A stretch of DNA of 64,000 nucleotides from contig NZ_JAPRAQ010000033.1 in NCBI RefSeq assembly GCF_029989365.1, positions 1-64,000 of the forward strand. Reading direction: 5' to 3'. A program made the translations under genes and the position numbers. The notes under the pieces are model-generated. The model worked only from the letters and a program-made list of their open reading frames with translations, did no database searches and was not told the DNA's origin. This DNA comes from Bradyrhizobium sp. Arg816. GTDB lineage: Bacteria > Pseudomonadota > Alphaproteobacteria > Rhizobiales > Xanthobacteraceae. This document shows positions 36,442 to 44,786 of this stretch, in pieces (position 1 is the first letter of the stretch; each line of letters begins with the position of its first letter).

Positions 36442-36475
36442 AAAAAAATCGGCCTCGCGGGGCGGGGCCGATTTT
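36442..36475 (-). terminator. Rho-independent terminator of sciP
   Basis: Arms AAAATCGGCC (36445-36454) and GGCCGATTTT (36466-36475) around a GC-rich loop. Read on the minus strand the stem is followed by seven T residues, a textbook intrinsic terminator 30 bases after the sciP stop codon, before the fliF promoter. Confidence 0.8.
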
Positions 36476-36503
36476 CGTCAAAAGCTGCAGATTTCCGGAT
36501 CGC

Positions 36504-36779
36504 TTACTGGCGATATTGCTGGATGCGGGTGGTGCGAAGACCCGCCAGACCGTGCTGGTCGATGGAAAACTGCCAGGAAAGGAATTCGTCGACCGTCAGG
36601 GTGTAACGGCTGCAGGCCTCCTCGAGGGAGAGAAGTCCGCCACGCACAGCGGCGACGACTTCGGCCTTGCGGCGGATGACCCAGCGTTTGGTGCCGGGTG
36701 CGGGCAGATCTGCGATCGTCAGCGGACTGCCGTCCGGCCCGATGACGTATTTTACCCTCGGGCGATGGGGTTCTGTCAT
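36504..36779 (-). CDS. sciP: SciP-like CtrA inhibitor (DUF1153)
   Basis: 91 residues from ATG at 36777-36779. The DUF1153 pattern is plain: RVKYVIGPDGSPLTIADLPA, TKRWVIRRKAEVVAAVRGGL, LSLEEACSRYTLTVDEFLSW. SciP is a small HTH protein that binds CtrA and blocks its activity at flagellar and cell-cycle promoters. Placement just upstream of the fliF operon and its CtrA-like site fits. It has its own terminator and so is probably monocistronic. Confidence 0.9.
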   Translation of the reverse strand: MTEPHRPRVKYVIGPDGSPLTIADLPAPGTKRWVIRRKAEVVAAVRGGLLSLEEACSRYTLTVDEFLSWQFSIDQHGLAGLRTTRIQQYRQ

Positions 36780-37182
36780 GGCGTACTCACAAACTCTCAA
36801 CCACTGAACTCACGCCGTAACCCTACGCGTGCGGGCTTAAAAATCCGCTAAGCCTAAGGCTTCAATACAATTCTCGTTGAAAATGGCTGGAACACAGCCG
36901 GCCCGGAGGGCTGGACACCATGATCCGAGCCGTCCGAGCGGGCAGAAGGTAAATACTTTACTAACAAACGGAGCCTGCGCGCGGTGCCGCAAAGCCCTCA
37001 GCCGTCGTCCCGGGGGCGTGCGTCGCGCGAGCCCGGGACCCATAACCCCAGGGAGTAGTTTGACGACGACTCGGGGTTACGTCTCACGCGAAAACGACGT
37101 CCTGTGGTTATGGATCCCCGCCCCCGTGCGCAATTGCGCACTAGGCGGGGATGACATCTCGTGTGTGGCGAGGCGCGCGCCC
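36780..37182. other. Gene-free region between sciP and flgD, with a palindromic repeat
   Basis: About 400 bases. The sciP-proximal part (36780-36880) is AT-richer and should hold the sciP promoter. From 37003 to 37155 lies a long imperfect cruciform: GTCGTCCCGGGGGCG on the left and CGGGGATGAC on the right, with inner pairs GGGTTATGGATCC / GGGACCCATAACCCC and TGCGCAATTGCGCA. No gene recognised. Confidence 0.55.
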
Positions 37183-37890
37183 TTAATTGCTGCTGGTGGC
37201 GATGATGCTCTTGACCTGGCTCAGGGTGTAGCTGGCGCCGTCGATGGTGAGCAGCGGTGGCGACTGGGTCAGGTCGACGGACGACACCACGCCCTGCACC
37301 TGCGCGGCGATGCCGACATTGTTGTTCGCCACGTCCTTGCCCGTCGCCGTGATCGTGTACTTGCCGTCGGGCCATTGCGTACCGTCATTGCCCATTCCGT
37401 TCCAGGTGAAGGGAATGTCCTTGCCGGCCGCGGCGGTATATTTGCCGGTGAACACGGTCTGGCCGCTGGAATTGGCAACCGTGATGTTGACGGTCGAGTC
37501 ACTGGGCACGTTGAGATGCCAGGTCGCCGACGACTTCGTCATGGTCGCGGTCGAGCCGTCGACCAGCGCGGTCTTGCCGACGAAGCCCAGCGCCTGGGTC
37601 GCCTGCGTGGTCTGCTGCAGGGTGACGAGCTGGGACAGTGAATCGTTGGTCTTGAGCTGCTGCTCGACGCCGGCGAACTGCACCAGCTGCTGGGTGAACT
37701 GGTTGGTGTCGAGCGGATCGAGCGGGTTCTGGTTCTGCAGCTGCGTCGTCAGCAGCGTCAGGAAGGTCTGGAAGTTGCCGGCGAGCGTCGCGCCCGTGTT
37801 CGAGCTCAGCGAGTTCGACGAGGACGACTTCGGGACGTCGGTCGTCCCGGAGACAGGCGTCGGGGCGGTGGCGGCATTCGTGGTGGTCAT
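37183..37890 (-). CDS. flgD: Flagellar hook assembly protein FlgD
   Basis: 235 residues from ATG at 37888-37890. The FlgD N-terminal signature is intact: NFQTFLTLLTTQLQNQNPLD, PLDTNQFTQQLVQFAGVEQQ. The C-terminal part has the FlgD Ig/Tudor-like region (FTWNGMGNDGTQWPDGKYTI). FlgD is the scaffold for hook polymerisation, acting outside the cell membrane at the growing hook. It starts 13 bases after fliK, so the two form an operon. Confidence 0.94.
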   Translation of the reverse strand: MTTTNAATAPTPVSGTTDVPKSSSSNSLSSNTGATLAGNFQTFLTLLTTQLQNQNPLDPLDTNQFTQQLVQFAGVEQQLKTNDSLSQLVTLQQTTQATQALGFVGKTALVDGSTATMTKSSATWHLNVPSDSTVNITVANSSGQTVFTGKYTAAAGKDIPFTWNGMGNDGTQWPDGKYTITATGKDVANNNVGIAAQVQGVVSSVDLTQSPPLLTIDGASYTLSQVKSIIATSSN

Positions 37891-37903
37891 GTTCGAATAC
37901 TCC

Positions 37904-39487
37904 TCACACTCTGATGTCGACGCCGCTGCTCGATCCGAGCATGCGGCCGTAACCGCGCCCGACGGGCGCGGCAGCAACGGTGTCGTCCTCGCTGATGATC
38001 AGCCGGCGGGCATTGCCGCCATTGTCGTTGTTCTGGCCGGAATTCTGGCCCGATGAATTCTGGTCGCGCAGGCTGAAGGACAGCCCGTTACTGCCGGTCT
38101 TGAGGCCGGCATCGTCGAGCGCGCGCTGCAATTGCGGCGCGTCCTGCCGCAGCATCTGCAGCGTCTCCGGCTTCTCGACGGTGAGATGCGAAGTGACCTG
38201 GCCGTTGCGGTCGACATTGATGCGGACGTCGATGCGGCCGAGGTCGATCGGATCGAGGCTGATGTCGAACCGCGTCTTGCCGGCACGTGCGGCCGCGGCG
38301 ATCTCGACCGGCACGCCGCTGATCCGCACGGCATTCGTGTTGGCCGCGGTCGCGGTCAGCGTTGCGGTCGAAGCTGTCGCGGCGGAGGTCGTATTGGTCA
38401 CCGGCGCCTGTATGGCGGAAGCCGCCTGCGCGCTGGTGTCGGTCGTGGGCACGGCGGCCTGCGTGCCGGCATGCGCGTGCGTGTTCGCGGCAGTGGGCGT
38501 CGCGTCAGTGGCGCCGGCTTTCACATCGGCCTTCGCATCAGTCGCAGCGGAATCGGCCTGCGGCTTGGCGGCTTGCACATGCGCGGCGTTGGCGGTCGTC
38601 GCGGTTTGCGTGGCGTTCGCCTTGCCCGCGTCCTGGCCGATATTGGAGACGTCGCTCTCGCGTTGCGCGGTCGCGACGGCCTTGAACGAAGGCTTCGGCG
38701 TGCCCTGGTCGACGGCGGCGACCAGGCCGCCATTGGTCTTGGCGTCGGTCGCGGTGCCGTCGGTCGTGCCGGTGGCGGCATCGCCCAGCTTTGTCGTCGT
38801 GTCGGTATCGACCTTGGCACCCGCGGTCTTGGCGCTCTTGTCGCTCGCCGTGGCGGTATCGGTCTTGCCGCCTGCGATCTGCGCCGCGGTCGAGGCGCTG
38901 GCGGCGATGCCGGCGGCCGCAATCGTCAGCGGGGAGGCGGCGGCATCGCCGGCCTGGCTCGCGGCCGCGTTCGGATCGACCGGTACCACGGGCGGGGCCA
39001 CCACGATGGCGTTCGGATCCGGCACGGCGACCTGCGTCGCGTCGGGCTGCACGGCGGCATCGACGGTGGCGGCAGCGGTGCCGTCGGTCTTGTCGCCTTT
39101 GGTATCGTCGGACTTATCCGCCGGTTTGGCGTCGGAGGTCTCGGACTTGTCCTTGGTCGGCTTGGCCGGATCGGCCGTCGCGTCGCTCGCGGTGGGGGCC
39201 GATGTGTCGGTGTCGTCGTTCGCCCTGCTCTGCGAGGGCTGGTCGGTCGGGGCGGTATCGCGCGGGCCCTTGTCGGAGGCGGATGACGACGAGGATGACG
39301 ACTCGGTCCGGCGCGGCGCGGTGTCCTGCGAGGCTGCGTCGTTGCTTATCGCCTGGGTGTTGCTGTCGACCAACGAGCCGAAGGAATCGTTGCTGGACGT
39401 GTCCTTGGAGCTCTGCGACCGGGCAGGCCTTTGCTGCGCGCTCTGGACTTGCACGCTGGCTGCTACATCTGACGTCCGACCGACCAC
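37904..39487 (-). CDS. fliK: Flagellar hook-length control protein FliK
   Basis: 527 residues from GTG at 39485-39487, with AAGAGG upstream. The first 370 residues are low-complexity Ala/Thr/Asp/Ser-rich, as expected for the flexible ruler part of FliK. The C-terminal Flg_hook domain is conserved: GKTRFDISLDPIDLGRIDVR, INVDRNGQVTSHLTVEKPET, LQMLRQDAPQLQRALDDAGL. FliK measures hook length and switches export specificity. First gene of the fliK-flgD operon behind a sigma-54-like promoter. Confidence 0.9.
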   Translation of the reverse strand: MVGRTSDVAASVQVQSAQQRPARSQSSKDTSSNDSFGSLVDSNTQAISNDAASQDTAPRRTESSSSSSSASDKGPRDTAPTDQPSQSRANDDTDTSAPTASDATADPAKPTKDKSETSDAKPADKSDDTKGDKTDGTAAATVDAAVQPDATQVAVPDPNAIVVAPPVVPVDPNAAASQAGDAAASPLTIAAAGIAASASTAAQIAGGKTDTATASDKSAKTAGAKVDTDTTTKLGDAATGTTDGTATDAKTNGGLVAAVDQGTPKPSFKAVATAQRESDVSNIGQDAGKANATQTATTANAAHVQAAKPQADSAATDAKADVKAGATDATPTAANTHAHAGTQAAVPTTDTSAQAASAIQAPVTNTTSAATASTATLTATAANTNAVRISGVPVEIAAAARAGKTRFDISLDPIDLGRIDVRINVDRNGQVTSHLTVEKPETLQMLRQDAPQLQRALDDAGLKTGSNGLSFSLRDQNSSGQNSGQNNDNGGNARRLIISEDDTVAAAPVGRGYGRMLGSSSGVDIRV

Positions 39488-39525
39488 GGAAAACCTCTTG
39501 GAAACATCTTCGGCGGCATAGAGGT

Positions 39526-39541
39526 AGCAAGGAGCGGGCCA
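39526..39541 (-). promoter_or_regulatory. Sigma-54-type promoter for fliK-flgD
   Basis: On the minus strand TGGCCCGCTCCTTGCT matches the -24/-12 consensus TGGCACG-N4-TTGCT with one mismatch and correct GG-N10-GC spacing. Transcription would start about 28 bases upstream of the fliK GTG. FlbD, encoded 7 kb away, is the expected activator. Confidence 0.7.
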
Positions 39542-39845
39542 GCTTCCTGGCGAGCTATTTTAGCTAGCAAAATCAATTAATTGATTGATTCTCGCCTTCG
39601 CCGCGAGAGGCGCAAGAGCCCCGCCATTTCTGCCTCCCCGGCAAGAATTGCCCTAAGCGGCCGCCCGCATGATTGCTTCACCGGAATGCCGCCTATATTA
39701 AAGAGCTGCTCTCAGCCGCTTTCGACCGGGCAGTCGTGCCCCCGGGGGAACCAAAGTTCCCGGGGATCGTCGATGTCCCGCCGGAAGCCGAAATGTCCAC
39801 GTCATCGCGGATCGCGAACGCCGCCGTCACAACGCTTTAAGGCCC
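39542..39845. other. Gene-free region between fliK and mnmA
   Basis: About 300 bases between divergent genes. It holds an AT-rich patch with TCAATTAATTGATTGA (39573-39588, palindromic), a weak -35/-10-like pair TTGCTT ... TATATT (39673-39699, 15-base spacer) oriented toward mnmA, and a hairpin GTGCCCCCGGGGGAACC / AAGTTCCCGGGG near 39735-39763. No gene. Confidence 0.4.
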
Positions 39846-41027
39846 ATGCTGAACAGTCTGGATCTCGAAGGCCGTCCTGAGGACACCAGGGTCGTCGTTG
39901 CCATGTCGGGCGGCGTCGATTCCTCGACGACGGCTGCGCTGCTCAAGGCCGAAGGCTATGACGTCGTCGGCATCACGCTGCAGCTCTACGACCACGGCGC
40001 GGCGACCCACCGCAAGGGCGCCTGCTGCGCCGGCCAGGATATCCACGACGCCCGCGACGTCGCCGCCAAGCTCGGCATTCCCCATTACGTGCTCGACTAT
40101 GAGGACCGCTTTCGCGAGTCCGTCATCGACAATTTTGCCGACTCTTATGCGCTCGGCGAGACGCCGGTGCCGTGCATCGAGTGCAACCGCTCGGTCAAGT
40201 TCCGCGACCTCCTGAAGACCGCGCGCGAGCTCGGCGCCCAGGCGCTGGCCACCGGCCATTACGTCGCCTCGCGCCGCCGCGACGACGGCTCGCGCGCGCT
40301 GGTCTGCGCCGCCGACAGCGACCGCGACCAGAGCTACTTCCTGTTCGCGACCACGCAGGAGCAGCTCGACTTCCTGCGCTTCCCGCTCGGCGACATGACC
40401 AAGCCCGAGACGCGCGAGCTTGCGCGCCGCTTCGGTCTCGCGGTCGCCGACAAGCACGACAGCCAGGACATCTGCTTCGTGCCGACCGGCCGCTACACCG
40501 ACATCATCACCCGCCTGCGCCCGAACGCGATGGACCCCGGCGACATCGTCGATCTCGACGGCCGCGTGCTCGGCCGGCACAACGGCATCGCCAATTTCAC
40601 CGTCGGCCAGCGCCGCGGCCTCGGCATCGCCGCTCACGCGCCGCTGTTCGTGGTGCGGCTGGATGCTCCGGGCCGCCGCGTCGTTGTCGGCCCGCGCGAT
40701 GCGCTGAAGATGCACCGCATCGTGCTGCGCGACGTCAACTGGATCGGCGGCGGCGACATCGACCGCGCCATCGGCGCCGGCCTCGAGATGTTCGTGCGCG
40801 TGCGCTCGACCCGCAGCCCGCAGCCGGCTTGGCTGCGCGGCGGCAACGGCCATTACGAAGTCGAGCTCGTCGCCGGCGAGGAGGGCGTCTCGCCCGGCCA
40901 GGCCTGCGTGTTCTACGACGCGCCTTCGGGGCAGGCGCGCGTGCTCGGCGGCGGCTTCATCCAGAGCGCCGCCGCGAAGGTCGCAACGAGCACTGCGAGG
41001 CCGCTGGTGGAAGCGGTACGCGGCTAG
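39846..41027 (+). CDS. mnmA: tRNA-specific 2-thiouridylase MnmA
   Basis: 393 residues. PP-loop AMSGGVDSSTTAALL near residue 20 binds ATP; catalytic cysteines lie in VPCIECNRSVKF and DSQDICFVPTG. It installs the 2-thio group on U34 of tRNA-Lys, -Glu and -Gln using sulfur relayed from IscS. A CCAG insertion in the N-terminal domain (KGACCAGQDIHDARD) matches the alphaproteobacterial form. It precedes pmtA by 20 bases. Confidence 0.95.
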   Translation: MLNSLDLEGRPEDTRVVVAMSGGVDSSTTAALLKAEGYDVVGITLQLYDHGAATHRKGACCAGQDIHDARDVAAKLGIPHYVLDYEDRFRESVIDNFADSYALGETPVPCIECNRSVKFRDLLKTARELGAQALATGHYVASRRRDDGSRALVCAADSDRDQSYFLFATTQEQLDFLRFPLGDMTKPETRELARRFGLAVADKHDSQDICFVPTGRYTDIITRLRPNAMDPGDIVDLDGRVLGRHNGIANFTVGQRRGLGIAAHAPLFVVRLDAPGRRVVVGPRDALKMHRIVLRDVNWIGGGDIDRAIGAGLEMFVRVRSTRSPQPAWLRGGNGHYEVELVAGEEGVSPGQACVFYDAPSGQARVLGGGFIQSAAAKVATSTARPLVEAVRG

Positions 41028-41047
41028 AAAATTTCCGGGGCAGGGGC

Positions 41048-41686
41048 ATGGCAGCAGACATCTCGCGGGCCGGGGTCGAGAAGGCCTATGGCCGCTGGGC
41101 GCCGGTCTACGATCTCGTGTTCGGCAAGGTTTTTGACGCCGGACGGCAGTCGACCATCGCGGAGGCCGACCGCATCGGCGGCCGCATCCTCGACGTCGGT
41201 GTCGGCACCGGGCTGTCGCTCTCCGATTATTCGCGCACCACGAAGATCTGCGGCGTCGACATCTCGGAGCCGATGCTGCGCAAGGCGCAGGCGCGCGTGC
41301 GTGCGCTGCGGCTTAGCAATGTCGAAGTGCTCTCGGTGATGGATGCGAAGAACCTCGCCTTCCCCGAAAACTTCTTCGACGCGGTGGTGGCGCAATATGT
41401 CATCACCGCCGTGCCCGATCCCGAAGGCACGCTCGACGAGTTCGTGCGCGTGCTCAAGCCCGGCGGCGAGCTGATCCTGGTCAACCACATCGGCGCCGAG
41501 AGCGGCCCGCGCAAGCTGTTCGAGCTGGCCTTCGCGCCCGTCGCCCGCCGCCTCGGCTGGCGTCCGGAATTCCCGTGGGACCGCCTCGTCAACTGGGCCG
41601 CCAAACACGGCGGCGTCACGCTCGCCGAGCGCCGCCCGATGCCGCCGATGGGACACTTTTCGCTGATCCGCTACGTCAAATCGTGA
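41048..41686 (+). CDS. pmtA: PmtA-type phosphatidylethanolamine N-methyltransferase
   Basis: 212 residues from ATG at 41048 with GGGGCAGGGG upstream. Class I SAM-dependent methyltransferase: KAYGRWAPVYDLVFGKVFDA, motif I ILDVGVGTGLSLSDYS, GVDISEPMLRKAQ, motif II FFDAVVAQYVITAVPDPEG and post-II LKPGGELILVNHIG. The YGRWAPVYDLVFG start is characteristic of rhizobial PmtA, which makes phosphatidylcholine by stepwise methylation of phosphatidylethanolamine at the inner membrane. Next to mnmA, an arrangement I recall from Bradyrhizobium. Confidence 0.85.
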   Translation: MAADISRAGVEKAYGRWAPVYDLVFGKVFDAGRQSTIAEADRIGGRILDVGVGTGLSLSDYSRTTKICGVDISEPMLRKAQARVRALRLSNVEVLSVMDAKNLAFPENFFDAVVAQYVITAVPDPEGTLDEFVRVLKPGGELILVNHIGAESGPRKLFELAFAPVARRLGWRPEFPWDRLVNWAAKHGGVTLAERRPMPPMGHFSLIRYVKS

Positions 41687-41741
41687 CTGCGATCGGCCGG
41701 GCTCGCGCCGCGAGTCGGCGCCCTGTCGCCGCGAATCGAGA

Positions 41742-41782
41742 CCTCATCCTGAGGAGCCCGCGCCAGCGGGCGTCTCGAAGGA
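41742..41782. repeat. REP-like hairpin repeat, third copy
   Basis: CCTCATCCTGAGG, stem GCCCGC/GCGGGC and GTCTCGAAGGA: the same unit as the two at 8915-9040, again with its own self-complementary stem. It lies between pmtA and the next gene. Confidence 0.75.
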
Positions 41783-41871
41783 TGCGCCGCCACGAAACCC
41801 GCGACATTCCAGCGCTTCAATTCGCCGTGCGTCGGCCGGAACCTCCGCATGGCCGGAGACGTTTCCCTTCC

Positions 41872-42234
41872 ATGCGCACGACATCAAACATCATCCTGGC
41901 CAGCCTCGTGATCGCAGCCTCAGGCGCCGCGATCGCGCAGGCGCCGCCCGCCCCGGCCACGCCGCCGCAAGCGACCGCGCCGCCATCCCCGCAACACGCC
42001 GCCAACTGCACCCCGCAGGACCGCCCGAACCGGGCCACCGCGCCCGACGGCACCACCACCGGCCAGTCCCGGGAACCGCTCGGCGATAAACTGGCAAAAT
42101 CCGACGGCGTGCTCTGCCCCCCCTCCGGCGTCGACCCCGACATGCATGCCCCGGCGCCCTCTACGGACGGCGCCATGCCGGTCATCCCACCCCCCGGCAG
42201 CCCTGGCGGCGACCCGACCGTGCGGCCGAAATAG
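41872..42234 (+). CDS. Small secreted Pro/Ala-rich protein
   Basis: 120 residues from ATG at 41872. A signal peptide (MRTTSNIILASLVIAASGAA, cleavage at IAQ) precedes a Pro/Ala-rich low-complexity mature part with two cysteines (NCTPQDRPN, LCPPSGVDP). It ends before a strong palindrome at 42252-42308. Likely periplasmic; function unknown. Confidence 0.6.
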   Translation: MRTTSNIILASLVIAASGAAIAQAPPAPATPPQATAPPSPQHAANCTPQDRPNRATAPDGTTTGQSREPLGDKLAKSDGVLCPPSGVDPDMHAPAPSTDGAMPVIPPPGSPGGDPTVRPK

Positions 42235-42251
42235 GGCTCTTCCCTTCCTTC

Positions 42252-42308
42252 GCCTCTCCCCGCCCTTGTCCCGCCGAAGCCTTGGCGAAGGCGGATGCGG
42301 GGAGAGGC
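42252..42308. repeat. Palindrome downstream of the small secreted protein gene
   Basis: Perfect 12-base arms GCCTCTCCCCGC and GCGGGGAGAGGC, with an inner pair CCGCC ... GGCGG. The arm sequence matches the hairpin at 3458-3481, so this is a dispersed repeat that may also terminate transcription. Confidence 0.6.
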
Positions 42309-42509
42309 CGGAGCGCATCGAAGATGCGATCCGGGTGGGGGGACTATCCACGAGTCTGGTGCCGAAAAATTGCAGATTCTGGTGCTAAATTCGGCACAAA
42401 CGGCCTTGTCACGCCAAAGCTTTAGCGAAGGCGGATTGACAGCCCGCCGCCCCCTTCCTTATATGCCGCGCGTTCGCGAGATCGGCCGTTCCGCCGTTCG
42501 CGACCCTGT

Positions 42510-42586
42510 GGCGGGGTAGCTCAGCTGGTTAGAGCACGGGAATCATAATCCTGGGGTCGGGGGTTCGAGTCCCTCTCCCGCTACCA
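42510..42586 (+). tRNA. tRNA-Met (anticodon CAT)
   Basis: 77 bases including the encoded CCA. Acceptor GGCGGGG pairs with TCCCGCT; D-arm TAGCTCAGCTGGTTAGAGC; anticodon loop centred on CAT at 42544-42546; T-arm GGGGGTTCGAGTCCCTC. The body resembles elongator tRNA-Met of alphaproteobacteria; the tRNA-Ile2 alternative (modified CAT) cannot be fully excluded by eye. Its 3' half is the left attachment site of the element that follows. Confidence 0.93.
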
Positions 42587-44174
42587 CGTATCCCCCACTA
42601 TTGTGGTGGGCCTCCGGAAAGACCTCCCCGCCTATCAGGGTGGCGAGTCTACCTTTCACTTCGACTTCGAAGCCCTTCCATGGACACTTTGGATGGACAG
42701 TGACGCTGTGCACGAGGGCCCGAAAATCTTCCACTAGGGAACCGCGGTCGTCCTCTGCCTTCGAATGGCCAGCCATTGTCTCGGCAAGCGCCTTCACTGC
42801 ACCGATGTAGCGATCCAAGGCAGATGGGTGGAGCGCGATCGGAACGGGGGCTTCTTCGAGCGCGGCCATTTCGGCCTCGACGCGCAGCCGCTCCTCCTTG
42901 AGCTCGCCGATCCGCTGCTTGGCGTCCTCCTCGGATATGACGTACTTGATCACAAGATCAATGTTGCGTTGCCGCTCACCTTCTATTCGGTCACGTTTCG
43001 CCGTCAATCGCGCACGCACCGCGACTGCGTCCCCCGCAAGCCGCTCTCGTTCACTGTTATAGCCGCGCACATAAGTCTCGATCAGCCGCGGATCCTTTAA
43101 TTCCTCGGCCATGCCGCTGAGCACAAGCCTTTCGATATCGCGCAGGTAGATGATCCTACGATTTGAACAACTCCCGCTCTCGCGAACCGCAGAACAGCGG
43201 ATCCTTGTCTTTCCAGTCTTGTCACGGTCATGAACCGACATTCCCGACCCACAACAACCGCAGCGAAGAAGACCTGAGAGGAGATGCGGCGCCCGTCGCT
43301 TTACGTGGCTGGCCAAGTGGCTCTTCTTAGTCTTTAAAGCGTGAGCCTGCTCCCAAATGGACCGTTCGACGATGCGTACCTGAGGCGCCTCGATGCTCTG
43401 CCACTCATCACGAGGGTTCGGGCGAGATAATCGCTTGCCCGTATCCGGATCTTTGACCATCCGGACTTTGTTCCAGACGATACGGCCGGCATAGAGTTCG
43501 TTGAAGATGAGCCCGGCACCACGTTGGGCGTTGCCATTGATCGTCGACGCGTTCCATCGCTGGCCTCGCGGTGGACGAACGTTCTCTCGGTTGAGATCGT
43601 GTGCGATGTCCCGGGGCGTTCGTCCCGCGGCGTATGCCGTGAAAATGCGCCGCACGATCGCAGCCTCGTCTTCGACGATTTCAAGTTCACCGGGTTTGCC
43701 GGGAACGGCTCGATATCCGTAGGCACGCCCCCCGGCGTGGCGACCGTCTCGTATCACACCGGCCATGCCGCGACGAACCTTCTTCGCTCCGTCTTCGCGC
43801 TGCATCTGTCCAACGAGGCCGCGAATTCCAATCAAAATCGAGTCCGCGGTCCCGTCATGAACGGCTTGGATTTCGATCCCTTGAAATGTTAGCCTTTTGT
43901 GGATGCCGGCCAAGTCTTCCATATCACGAGAAAGTCGATCCAGCGCTTCCACAATGACAACGGTAAAATGTTGTTGGCGCGCCGCATCCATAAGCTGCAT
44001 CAAGCCATCACGCCCGAATACAGAGGCCCCAGAACGAGCTTTGTCCGCAAAAGTAGCAACGACGTCGAGTTGATGACGGGCCGCATAGGCCCTGCACAAC
44101 GCAATCTGATCTTCAGTCGACTTTTCGTTCTGAAGCTCGGTCGAGAACCGAGCATAAACTGCTGCGGGCTTCAT
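42543..44174 (-). CDS. Large serine recombinase (element integrase)
   Basis: 543 residues from ATG at 44172-44174; 13 further codons upstream are open. The resolvase domain has Arg/Ser in VYARFSTELQ and VIVEALDRLSRDMEDLAGIH. A recombinase domain (AYGYRAVPGKPGELEIVEDE), a zinc ribbon (LLRCGCCGSGM ... GSCSNRR) and a coiled-coil follow, the large serine recombinase layout. It catalyses integration and excision of the element. Its last residues (GLEPPTPGL) and stop codon lie antisense within the tRNA-Met gene, so the 3' end of the gene is formed by the attachment site. Confidence 0.93.
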   Translation of the reverse strand: MKPAAVYARFSTELQNEKSTEDQIALCRAYAARHQLDVVATFADKARSGASVFGRDGLMQLMDAARQQHFTVVIVEALDRLSRDMEDLAGIHKRLTFQGIEIQAVHDGTADSILIGIRGLVGQMQREDGAKKVRRGMAGVIRDGRHAGGRAYGYRAVPGKPGELEIVEDEAAIVRRIFTAYAAGRTPRDIAHDLNRENVRPPRGQRWNASTINGNAQRGAGLIFNELYAGRIVWNKVRMVKDPDTGKRLSRPNPRDEWQSIEAPQVRIVERSIWEQAHALKTKKSHLASHVKRRAPHLLSGLLRCGCCGSGMSVHDRDKTGKTRIRCSAVRESGSCSNRRIIYLRDIERLVLSGMAEELKDPRLIETYVRGYNSERERLAGDAVAVRARLTAKRDRIEGERQRNIDLVIKYVISEEDAKQRIGELKEERLRVEAEMAALEEAPVPIALHPSALDRYIGAVKALAETMAGHSKAEDDRGSLVEDFRALVHSVTVHPKCPWKGFEVEVKGRLATLIGGEVFPEAHHNSGGYVVAGEGLEPPTPGL

Positions 44175-44376
44175 ATTGGACACCACCGCTGATGCGCTTA
44201 TCGCCGGCGGCATCGAGATGATCTTTCATCAGCCGCTCACTCTCAAGCAGATGATCGCGCCTCGCGTCGGCTATTGCAAGGGCTTCAACAAACTTGAACA
44301 GAGCAGGATCAATCTCACGTGGGGGTACACATTGTAGTGCACGATGAAACACGTCCCTCGTCTTCGTACGTTTCAT
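44113..44376 (-). CDS. Small helical protein overlapping the recombinase start
   Basis: 87 residues from ATG at 44374-44376 (GTG at 44419-44421 is an alternative). It begins KRTKTRDVFHRALQCVPPRE and has an alpha-helical middle (FVEALAIADARRDHLLESER). It overlaps the recombinase start by 62 bases, so it could be translated just before it and might be an accessory or directionality factor. That role is a guess; coding status is uncertain. Confidence 0.4.
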   Translation of the reverse strand: MKRTKTRDVFHRALQCVPPREIDPALFKFVEALAIADARRDHLLESERLMKDHLDAAGDKRISGGVQYEARSSLCSVLDRASERKVD

Positions 44377-44786
44377 CCCGGCAGGATGCCGCGTGGTTTC
44401 CACGAACGGCAGGCCGCTCACACGTCGGTCGTAGAATTGGATACGATTGAAGGCAGAACGGATACACTCTCAGAAGCGGAAAGATCAGGAGCGGAGCTGC
44501 TGTTCTAGACAAGATGGGAGATACTTGCGTGTCATTGTCCGTAGTGGCTCAGAAGGAACGCAAGTAAACGGTCGCGGCAGAATGCTTCGGGTTGGCTCAG
44601 CAATTGCCACTCTCCAAGCGCTTTGCTGTCACCCTCTCAAGGCTGAAACAGGGGTCCGATTCTCCCTAGGGAGCGCCAGTTATTTCAATGGCTTAGGTCT
44701 ACTCTGGTGAAGTCGTCGAATATTCGTTGAATAAGCGTCGGCGAACGTTGGCGAACTCCGCAACACTAATTCAGTGATCCAATCAC
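44377..44786. other. Gene-free region with a possible tRNA 3'-end remnant
   Basis: About 400 bases of lower GC content between the recombinase genes and the kinase-like gene. At 44650-44678 the sequence AGGGGTCCGATTCTCCC continues into TAGGGAGCGCCA, like a tRNA T-arm plus acceptor end with CCA. It may be a worn attachment site of an older insertion. No gene recognised. Confidence 0.35.

Noticed and set aside
37980..39521. 513-codon open frame on the plus strand
   Set aside because: Antisense to the repetitive Ala/Thr/Asp-rich fliK; Val/Ala-rich low-complexity translation typical of a shadow frame.
42543..42586. Treating the recombinase C-terminus as a conserved protein motif
   Set aside because: GLEPPTPGL is the antisense reading of the tRNA-Met 3' half, not a protein family signature.
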